Source: Spirochaetia bacterium
GTDB taxonomy: Bacteria > Spirochaetota > Spirochaetia > Treponematales > Breznakiellaceae
Length of the DNA stretch: 5,343 nucleotides
Direction of reading: 5' to 3'
NCBI GenBank assembly: GCA_025997755.1
Contig: BNVA01000127.1
Location: 1-5,343 of the forward strand
The stretch's first letter is position 1; each line of letters opens with the position of its first letter. A model generated the notes under the pieces. The model made no database searches, was not told where the DNA came from, and was given only the letters and a program-made list of their open reading frames with translations. A program made the translations under genes and the position numbers. Positions 1-4,497 of this stretch are shown piece after piece.

Positions 1-106
1 CCTAAAGTTTATGCGGAAATAAAAACCATTATATATTAGCAGAAAGGCGCGCGGGTGCCCGCGCAAAAAATTAGGGCGGCGCCTCTGGAAGGTACCCTGA
101 TTTTTT

Positions 107-132
107 GCGGCAGGGCAGGCCCCGCGTTTTTT
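107..132 (+). terminator. Possible Rho-independent terminator
   Basis: GCG (107-109) and GGG (113-115) pair with CCC (120-122) and CGC (123-125). This gives a six-base-pair stem with a GCA bulge at 110-112 and a CAGG loop. The stem is followed directly by G and six T residues (127-132). The geometry fits an intrinsic terminator reading rightwards, probably for a gene ending left of the window. The bulged stem makes it uncertain. Confidence 0.3.
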
Positions 133-258
133 GAAATATTCATAAAGGTTTTGATTTTTTTCCCACAGGCACGGGGATTTAATGATAATCTATTTTCAGT
201 TTTGCGCTGCAATTTGTAAAATGAGAATTGCTGTGCTTGCAAGCGTTTTGCCGCGCGG

Positions 259-288
259 TTGACAAAGGAAGCCCATTTATAGCATACT
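259..288 (+). promoter_or_regulatory. Promoter of tRNA-Tyr
   Basis: A perfect -35 hexamer TTGACA lies at 259-264. After an 18-bp spacer, CATACT at 283-288 is a fair -10 box (four of six matches to TATAAT). Transcription would start around 294-298, just before the mature tRNA 5' end at 300, which is the usual spacing for a single tRNA gene. The -35 assignment is strong; the exact -10 register is less sure because TACTAT at 285-290 is an alternative. Confidence 0.65.
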
Positions 289-299
289 ATGGAAGTAAT

Positions 300-381
300 G
301 GGGAGTTTCCCGAGCGGTCAAAGGGGGCAGACTGTAAATCTGTTGGCTCAGCCTTCGTAGGTTCGAATCCTTCACTCCCCA
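300..381 (+). tRNA. tRNA-Tyr (GTA)
   Basis: A complete class II tRNA. The acceptor stem GGGGAGT (300-306) pairs perfectly with ACTCCCC (374-380), with A381 as discriminator base. The anticodon stem 327-331/339-343 closes the loop CTGTAAA, giving anticodon GTA at 334-336, which reads UAC/UAU tyrosine codons. A long variable arm (about 344-356) is expected for bacterial tRNA-Tyr. The T arm has the standard TTCGAAT loop (362-368); its stem 357-361/369-373 has one T-T mismatch. The 3' CCA is not encoded (AAATT follows), so it must be added post-transcriptionally. The gene sits just upstream of an integrase remnant on the same strand, so its 3' half is the likely chromosomal attachment site of an island. 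Confidence 0.95.
357..381 (+). other. Candidate att site in tRNA-Tyr 3' end
   Basis: Tyrosine recombinases commonly integrate into the 3' half of tRNA genes, with the int gene lying next to the tRNA. Here the T arm and acceptor 3' strand of tRNA-Tyr are 158 bp from the integrase start, and the tRNA is intact. That fits an element whose end restores the gene. I found no second copy of the TTCACTCCCC end elsewhere in the window, so the other junction must lie beyond it or be lost. This is inferred from context only. Confidence 0.3.
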
Positions 382-389
382 AATTAACG

Positions 390-414
390 TAACTCCTTAT
401 GTTATAAGGAGTTA
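390..414. repeat. 11-bp perfect hairpin after tRNA-Tyr
   Basis: TAACTCCTTAT (390-400) and ATAAGGAGTTA (404-414) are perfect reverse complements around a GTT loop. The hairpin starts nine bases after the tRNA. No T tract follows directly (GCAAAAGGGTGTTTTA comes next), so it is not a textbook terminator. It may still end or process the tRNA transcript, or be part of a recombinase binding region. Its central TTATGTTAT is repeated at 465-473. Confidence 0.6.
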
Positions 415-472
415 GCAAAAGGGTGTTTTACCGGAGAGACCGGCAAATATTTTCTTCCTTAACTTTATGTTA

Positions 473-526
473 TGAAAGGTAATAGGAACCGCAGACCCAA
501 GGTCTGATGGTTCCAGGAACCTTTCA
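473..526 (+). promoter_or_regulatory. Long structured leader before the integrase remnant
   Basis: Three nested helices can form. TGAAAGGT (473-480) pairs with ACCTTTCA (519-526). GGAACC (485-490) pairs with GGTTCC (509-514). CAGACC (492-497) pairs with GGTCTG (501-506) around a CAA loop. The internal loops are 4x4 (AATA/AGGA) and 1x2. The structure ends directly before the integrase ribosome binding site (AAGGGG, 528-533) and start codon (539). It could limit translation or transcription of the recombinase, or be a DNA structure bound by it. The pairing is read directly from sequence; the role is inference. Confidence 0.55.
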
Positions 527-538
527 GAAGGGGAAAAT

Positions 539-1036
539 ATGGGCCGGTCTTTTTATTTGATAGCTCATAAAAGTGGCATGATCTATGCGGAGATCCTGGA
601 CCCGGAAACCGGGGCGCACATTACCACAAGATCAACAGGAACCAAAAGCCGGGAAGAGGCGGCGTTTGTCGTGGGGCAATGGCTCCGGGATGGGATAAGC
701 AGCCCCCGCAAGAAGCAGCCCCGTACCGTCGAGGTGGTAACCGGGCTTAAAAGTATCTTACTGGCAATTGAGAAAACCACCGACCTGGACGCCGAGGGTG
801 CTATGCAGATTGCGGCAGCCCTCCAGAAGCGGCAGCTTATCGACTTTCCCACCGTAAAGGCGGGGAAAGGCAGTATCGACTTTATCAAATTCCTTACAGA
901 TTTTTGGGACTATGAAAAAAGCCCTTATATTGGCGAAAAATTGGTCCGAAAACCATCACCGGACTACGATGATCGTGAATGTTGCGCGGCCTTGGGTGGG
1001 CTTAGTACGATTAGCTCCCCACGGTTCTTGTTATAG
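539..1036 (+). pseudogene. Truncated phage-type tyrosine recombinase (integrase) N-terminus
   Basis: The frame encodes 165 residues, starting at an ATG preceded by AAGGGG with five-base spacing. Residues about 1-55 (FYLIAHKSGMIYAEIL, then DPETG and RSTGTKSREEA) resemble the arm-binding N-terminal domain of Treponema-type tyrosine recombinases. Residues about 110-135 (FIKFLTDFWDYEKSPYIGEKL) resemble the start of the SAM-like core-binding domain. From about residue 137 (near base 947) the protein stops looking like the family and ends in a 28-residue unrelated tail. Intact integrases run to roughly 350-400 residues and carry the catalytic R...HxRH...Y domain; I see no such domain here or in any frame downstream to 1384. 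The gene is therefore probably a deleted or rearranged remnant unable to recombine DNA. Its place beside tRNA-Tyr marks the left end of an island. Family assignment is from remembered similarity. Confidence 0.65.
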
Positions 1037-1100
1037 CTAATGGGCGGTAGCATGGAGATAAATGCCCCGGTCTGCGAGGGGACCAGGTGGAAAAGCCGGG

Positions 1101-1146
1101 GGCCGGTGGTACTGGAGAAGCCGCAGCGCCGGAAGGTCCACCGGCC
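1101..1146. repeat. 9-bp perfect inverted repeat, GC-rich
   Basis: GGCCGGTGG (1101-1109) and CCACCGGCC (1138-1146) are perfect reverse complements enclosing 28 bases. Inside, AC/GT (1111-1112 / 1136-1137) can extend the stem after one bulged base, and CCG/CGG can form an inner tip. No T run follows, so it is not a standard terminator. Its function is unknown. Confidence 0.6.
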
Positions 1147-1161
1147 AGGATACGGCTTTAG

Positions 1162-1238
1162 GCGGACCGGAATTGCCCCATGCGGTTTAGGCCCCATAAG
1201 GGCTATAGGGTATGGGGCAATGGAGGGCCGCTGTTTTT
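1162..1238 (+). repeat. 70-nt imperfect hairpin with trailing T run
   Basis: The core is a 10-bp perfect inverted repeat, ATTGCCCCAT (1172-1181) with ATGGGGCAAT (1212-1221). Outside a 3x3 internal loop it extends by CC/GG (1167-1168 / 1225-1226) and GCGG/CCGC (1162-1165 / 1228-1231). Inside, GCCC (1191-1194) pairs with GGGC (1200-1203). T-rich CTGTTTTTA (1231-1239) follows the base. It could act as a terminator for rightward transcription through the integrase remnant. Its size and nested form would also suit a folded recombination site or small repeat element. Structure is seen, role inferred. Confidence 0.5.
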
Positions 1239-1334
1239 ATGCCCGGCTTTGGAGAATACCGGATAAATGCTTCATAATTGGAGATAATGGCTTACGCTTA
1301 CAATCTTCGGATCATGTTTTACTTACAACTAATG

Positions 1335-1363
1335 CGCCGCTTGCCCTGCAGGGGTGAGCGGCG
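1335..1363 (-). terminator. Hairpin downstream of the three-gene operon
   Basis: CGCCGCT (1335-1341) pairs with AGCGGCG (1357-1363), and CCC/GGG (1344-1346 / 1351-1353) closes a TGCA tetraloop. It starts 21 bases beyond the stop codon of the methyltransferase gene, where a terminator for the leftward operon is expected. On the minus strand it is followed by CATTAGTTGTAA rather than a T run. It may therefore protect the mRNA 3' end, or terminate only weakly. Confidence 0.4.
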
Positions 1364-1384
1364 GGTGTTGGCGGGTCTTGGACT

Positions 1385-2236
1385 TTAGGGGGTGGTATTG
1401 GTAGTTAGAATACAATTATTACAAAATTCACGATTTGAAATCAAGAGTTCATTTCCCATCTTCGGAACTCTTGTAGTATATCGATTGTTAAAATTATGTA
1501 TATACAAATCTTTATATAAATATTCAATGACATGATGCTTGTCATATGTCAGAAAGAAAGGTTGCGCGACATTTTTTAAAATGCTAGAAAGATTTAGGTG
1601 ATCTGCAACTGTATAGGAATAACGATACAATTTTTGACCTTGTTTGTAATAGGGAGGATCAATAAAAAAGAATAAATTTGTTTTTTCTTTTGAGTATTTA
1701 ATGATCTCATCGACAGCATTTCCAAATATTACTGTAACGTTATCTTTAAATTGTGCAATATTTTGAATTGATTTTATTATTTCTTTTTTATTAAAACGAC
1801 AATTTATTTTATAGTTTGAATTTTGTTCCATTCCTCCAATTGGTGTCGAGCCAATAATTCCTGAAAAATTAGTCCTATTGAAAAAGAGGCCGGAGAAACC
1901 AAGGTCAACTAATTGATTCATGTCTGGTTTATCAAAAAGTCTATATTGGTTTAGATTTAGCCATGTACCGATTGTAATTTCAACTTGTTCAATTTTCTGA
2001 ACAAGTTCTTGCGTATGATTAAATGCTGATTCCCAAAAACCATACAGTAGGGGGTCTCGTTCAATAAGTATTACTTTTGAACACAGATTATTTTCTAGCG
2101 CATATAACGATAATGCGGCACTGCCCGCAAAAGGCTCAATAAGAGTTTCTGTTGCATTATGCATTCCACTAGTAATATCGAAAAAAACTGGTGCAAAAGC
2201 TGCCTTGCTTCCAGGGTAACGAAGAGGACTTTTCAT
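1385..2236 (-). CDS. D12-class adenine-N6 DNA methyltransferase
   Basis: The 283-residue product fits the D12 (Dam-like) family that transfers methyl from S-adenosylmethionine to the N6 of adenine at a specific DNA site. Visible motifs: the N-terminal SAM-binding motif PLRYPGSKAAFAP (4-16); motif I EPFAGSAALSL (34-44); acidic ERD (59-61); the family segment FNRTNFSGI (119-127); catalytic motif IV DPPYY (193-197); and the late motif NELLISN (262-268). Length is normal for the family, and YPGSK near residue 7 supports this start. The ATG overlaps the upstream gene's stop as ATGA (2233-2236), implying translational coupling. The last residues (CILTTNTTP) are read across the passage from AT-rich to GC-rich DNA, so the C-terminus may have been altered at the junction. 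The target site cannot be told from sequence. Likely the self-marking enzyme of a restriction-like unit formed with the two genes upstream in the operon. Confidence 0.92.
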   Translation of the reverse strand: MKSPLRYPGSKAAFAPVFFDITSGMHNATETLIEPFAGSAALSLYALENNLCSKVILIERDPLLYGFWESAFNHTQELVQKIEQVEITIGTWLNLNQYRLFDKPDMNQLVDLGFSGLFFNRTNFSGIIGSTPIGGMEQNSNYKINCRFNKKEIIKSIQNIAQFKDNVTVIFGNAVDEIIKYSKEKTNLFFFIDPPYYKQGQKLYRYSYTVADHLNLSSILKNVAQPFFLTYDKHHVIEYLYKDLYIHNFNNRYTTRVPKMGNELLISNREFCNNCILTTNTTP

Positions 2237-3243
2237 GTAGAAATCGTTTCCTTGATTTTCTTTATCTCATTGCAAACCCATACTTTAATTGCTTCATAAT
2301 CATTTACACCATCAATTTTTAACAATACTCCGGATTGAGATAATTCATACCCTTTTGAAAAATAAAGAGGAATTGAAAATCGATATTGGAATTTCCCATA
2401 CATCATTCCATATATTCTTAATTTTTTTTCAAACCCTGTTTCTTGTTCGTAATCAAATATAAATGGAATGAACATTCCTCTTTCAGGAGCCATCTTTGGT
2501 TTATCACTAAAAAATAAATCATGAAACTCACTAATTGTGTCAGTAGACAAAGCTTTATCGCCCCAATTCATTCCACTTGCAACTTGTGCAAGGAAATAAT
2601 GCTCTAAGACAAATGCATTATTCCGGCGTAACCACGCAATTATATCTATTTCATAATCCTTGACGTTTTTTGGTGAACCTGCAATTGGATTATCTCGTAC
2701 CTCTCCATCACCTATTAATCGATAAACTTCTCGCAGTTTATCGTAAAAGCTACTGCCATCAGGTCTTGGAAAACCAAAAGAAATAGCGTTACCAGCAATT
2801 AACCCTGCGGCTGCAACCGTTGAGCATGACTGAAATAATCTACGTTCGCTATCACTTATAACAGGTAAATAATCACCTGTTAATACTTCGTCCTCCTTGG
2901 GATGTGAAAGCAAAAGACAAAAGAGATAAATATACCCAGAACTAGAAATCTCTAGTTTAAGAGCAAAACGGCTACCGTTCTCAGAAAGGCTGAATGGATA
3001 ATTATCTTCACCAACTCTTTCTGAACGTGTTTGTAATACTTGATTGATATGAATAAAGGCGTTTTCAGCAGCATCCTCTTCGATACCTGATCCTGTTTCC
3101 TCAGTATCGGTAATTTCAATGTCTATATCACGCTGAATATCCATCATATCAAGCCCATCTGAGCCTGCAATTAATGCTCGAAATTCAAGTAGATCACCCA
3201 TGATTTCATCATTTAGGTTTTCAACAATGCGCTTTGTTATCAT
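2233..3243 (-). CDS. Putative PD-(D/E)XK-type restriction endonuclease
   Basis: The 336-residue protein is not one I can name. The central part looks like a restriction-endonuclease fold: FGFPRPDGSSFYDKL (156-170), then KDYEIDIIAWLRR (195-207) with D200 in the place of the metal-binding D of PD-(D/E)XK enzymes, then QVASGMNWGDK (220-230). Similar GxxxDxxxW ... QCxxGxxW patterns occur, as I remember, in uncharacterised restriction-associated proteins. The usual (D/E)xK is replaced by QVA, so activity might depend on K230. The N-terminus is acidic (about 34-60); the C-terminal 80 residues have no motif I know. The gene begins seven bases after the ParB-like stop codon with only a weak ribosome binding site (AGAG), and its TGA overlaps the methyltransferase ATG. 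Position between a ParB-like gene and a modification methylase supports a nuclease role. Fold moderate, activity unproven. Confidence 0.5.
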   Translation of the reverse strand: MITKRIVENLNDEIMGDLLEFRALIAGSDGLDMMDIQRDIDIEITDTEETGSGIEEDAAENAFIHINQVLQTRSERVGEDNYPFSLSENGSRFALKLEISSSGYIYLFCLLLSHPKEDEVLTGDYLPVISDSERRLFQSCSTVAAAGLIAGNAISFGFPRPDGSSFYDKLREVYRLIGDGEVRDNPIAGSPKNVKDYEIDIIAWLRRNNAFVLEHYFLAQVASGMNWGDKALSTDTISEFHDLFFSDKPKMAPERGMFIPFIFDYEQETGFEKKLRIYGMMYGKFQYRFSIPLYFSKGYELSQSGVLLKIDGVNDYEAIKVWVCNEIKKIKETIST

Positions 3244-3250
3244 ATTGGCT

Positions 3251-4387
3251 TTACTCTTTATTTTTCTTCGTGGCTAAGTAGCCATCCAAGATTGTAAATT
3301 GAGCCTTTATTTCTTTAACAATACCAAGAATCGGTGGGGTTGTTTCATCGATCTTAGATAATAATTCAATTGCCTTCGCTAGGCTTAAATTAGTTTCAGT
3401 GAGCACTTTTAAGAGAGCATCGCTCGAATTAAGAGTGCCCATATAAGCAGTTTCTAGATCCGCTCCATTACGAACTTTTGCAAGTGATAATTCATTTGAA
3501 AGAACGGCACCAAGTTTTTTTAGATCTGGATTTTGTGATTTTACCAATGCTGGTTTATCATCACTTTTTGAGCCATATATATAAACAAACACTTCTTGAA
3601 GCTTCGTCAAATATTTTTTTGAAATAGGATTATCATTTGGTTCTTTGTTCCAACCCTGTTTTAATCCCAAAAAATCACGGTATTCTGGCCTGTCCAACGC
3701 AGTATATAAATGTGAAAAAGCAAATTTTCCTTTATTTGCTCTGTCTTTAATATTATAAACTTCTGCTTTTTCAGCTTGTTCAAGAACAAAGATACTTCCA
3801 ACATAAGAACGTACAGTATCGTTATTATCTCCAAGCTGTCTGGCAACATCTTCAATTGTTTTACCGGACGCACGAAATTCTTTATACCAGCTTGCTGCAA
3901 ATTTAGCTTTAGCATAAGCATCCCATCTTTGAGGTCCATTAATATGCTTAAAGCCGATATATGCTCTTGCCTCAATAGGGCTTTTAACACGAAAAACTGA
4001 AATGGAATCCATAGTTTTCATTTTTGCGGTATCAAGTTCAGGAATACTTTTACCGATTGCCTGTGCAATGGATTTATCCCGCAATAACTTTATAGCTGTT
4101 AACCGACGATTCCCTTCCAGCACTGTGTAGAATTCAGATGAAGAGTCCTTATAGACGACCATTGGTTCAATCTGGAGATAACCATTATCCGCAATTGAAA
4201 CAATCAATTCTTGGACATCTGAAATATCACAAAGAGTTTGAATTGCATCCAACTCAGTGTCTGTTTTTTGTGTTAACCCAATATCATAACGCGGATTGTT
4301 ATAATCAAGCGTTAGAAATTCGATGGGGCAGCTTTCAATCTGATTATATTTAAGCTCCGGCGCTTTGTTTTTTGCAGCTTTTGGCAT
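3251..4387 (-). CDS. ParB-like DNA-binding protein, first gene of the operon
   Basis: From the ATG at 4387 the product has 378 residues. The N-terminal third resembles the ParB/Srx fold: LDYNNPRYD (27-35), ADNGYLQIEPMVV (66-78) and the ParB-box-like EGNRRLTAIKLL (91-102). A helical region follows with GFKHINGPQRWDAYAKA (145-161), and a probable helix-turn-helix at about 176-200 (TIEDVARQLGDNNDTVRSYVG). The C-terminal half is helical and unrecognised. I chose this ATG because AGGAG (4395-4399) sits seven bases upstream. A TTG at 4429 would add 14 residues but lies inside a palindrome and has no such site. No parA gene accompanies it, so chromosome or plasmid partition is unlikely. Beside a nuclease and a methylase it more likely binds or loads on DNA for defence, or represses its own operon. 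ParB-domain relatives act in several defence and DNA-modification clusters. Confidence 0.8.
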   Translation of the reverse strand: MPKAAKNKAPELKYNQIESCPIEFLTLDYNNPRYDIGLTQKTDTELDAIQTLCDISDVQELIVSIADNGYLQIEPMVVYKDSSSEFYTVLEGNRRLTAIKLLRDKSIAQAIGKSIPELDTAKMKTMDSISVFRVKSPIEARAYIGFKHINGPQRWDAYAKAKFAASWYKEFRASGKTIEDVARQLGDNNDTVRSYVGSIFVLEQAEKAEVYNIKDRANKGKFAFSHLYTALDRPEYRDFLGLKQGWNKEPNDNPISKKYLTKLQEVFVYIYGSKSDDKPALVKSQNPDLKKLGAVLSNELSLAKVRNGADLETAYMGTLNSSDALLKVLTETNLSLAKAIELLSKIDETTPPILGIVKEIKAQFTILDGYLATKKNKE

Positions 4388-4394
4388 ATTTATA

Positions 4395-4399
4395 CTCCT
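4395..4399 (-). promoter_or_regulatory. Ribosome binding site deciding the ParB-like start
   Basis: AGGAG on the minus strand, seven bases before ATG 4387. It is the only good Shine-Dalgarno match near the 5' end of the gene and rules in favour of the ATG over the upstream in-frame TTG at 4429. Confidence 0.8.
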
Positions 4400-4410
4400 A
4401 AAATCCTTAA

Positions 4411-4428
4411 TGTATGATTTATCATACA
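4411..4428. promoter_or_regulatory. Palindrome, candidate operator in the leader
   Basis: TGTATGATTTATCATACA is a perfect inverted repeat with 7-bp arms (4411-4417 / 4422-4428) around TTTA. It lies 24 bases upstream of the ParB-like start, in the predicted 5' leader. It is a plausible binding site for a dimeric regulator such as the ParB-like protein itself, or an mRNA hairpin near the ribosome binding site. Confidence 0.5.
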
Positions 4429-4465
4429 ATCCATTTTATTCAACCCCTCTAATTATTCCAAATGT

Positions 4466-4482
4466 TGTTATAAAGTATAACA
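4466..4482 (-). promoter_or_regulatory. Extended -10 promoter inside a palindrome
   Basis: On the minus strand TGTTATACT (4482-4474) is a good extended -10 box (TGnTATAAT type); the -35 region (TATGAT, about 4502-4497) is weak, as is common with extended -10 promoters. The box lies inside a perfect inverted repeat TGTTATA-AAG-TATAACA (4466-4482), so a protein bound there would block RNA polymerase. Transcription would start near 4467, giving a leader of about 80 bases. It would give the cassette its own promoter, independent of hsdR read-through. Confidence 0.5.
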
Positions 4483-4497
4483 TAAACACTTGCATTA

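Larger units (their letters stand above)
1..299. other. Gene-free left flank with GC-rich hairpins
   Basis: I see no convincing gene here. The only sizeable reading frame, a minus-strand frame at 36-242, gives a low-complexity basic peptide with no recognisable motif and no good ribosome binding site. The stretch contains a GC-rich hairpin at 49-64 (GCGCGG / CCGCGC around GTGC), a second hairpin at 107-125 followed by a T run, a 10-bp palindrome GCTTGCAAGC at 235-244, and the tRNA promoter at 259-288. It is probably the intergenic space downstream of a gene that ends before the window. Confidence 0.5.
1037..1384. other. Gene-free GC-rich junction region with inverted repeats
   Basis: No convincing gene. 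A plus-strand frame at 1040-1357 is open, but its product is rich in G, R and P with no domain I recognise, and no proper ribosome binding site precedes it. The minus-strand frame at 964-1197 is likewise unremarkable. I do not find the missing integrase catalytic motifs in any frame. What the region does hold is three strong inverted repeats (1101-1146, 1162-1231, 1335-1363). It lies between the broken integrase and the convergent end of the AT-rich operon, so it is probably a rearranged junction. Confidence 0.5.
1385..4497 (-). other. AT-rich restriction-like three-gene cassette
   Basis: The three leftward genes and their promoter region form one block with clearly lower GC than the integrase remnant on the left and the hsdR end on the right. 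Spacing is tight (7 bp, then a 4-bp overlap), so they form one operon. The composition change falls near 1390-1410 on the left and in the 4430-4497 spacer on the right. This suggests that the block arrived as a unit. No terminal repeats or target duplications are visible at these edges. Confidence 0.5.

Noticed and set aside
49..72. GC hairpin with adjacent A6 as a terminator
   Set aside because: The A run follows on the plus strand and so precedes the stem on the minus strand; neither direction gives a stem followed by T residues.
583..888. Minus-strand open frame opposite the integrase remnant
   Set aside because: Antisense shadow of the integrase coding frame, with a product of no recognisable family.
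964..1197. Minus-strand frame in the junction region
   Set aside because: No ribosome binding site and no motif. It spans the integrase tail and the non-coding hairpins.
1040..1357. 105-codon open frame on the plus strand as a real gene
   Set aside because: No ribosome binding site, no recognisable domain, GC-driven G/R/P-rich composition, and it overlaps strong inverted repeats. Possible but unsupported.
3661..3990. Second minus-strand frame within the ParB-like gene
   Set aside because: Out-of-frame shadow of the ParB-like coding sequence. The ParB frame carries the recognisable motifs.
4388..4429. Upstream TTG start for the ParB-like gene
   Set aside because: It would start inside the 4411-4428 palindrome without a good ribosome binding site. 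The ATG at 4387 has AGGAG at proper spacing.
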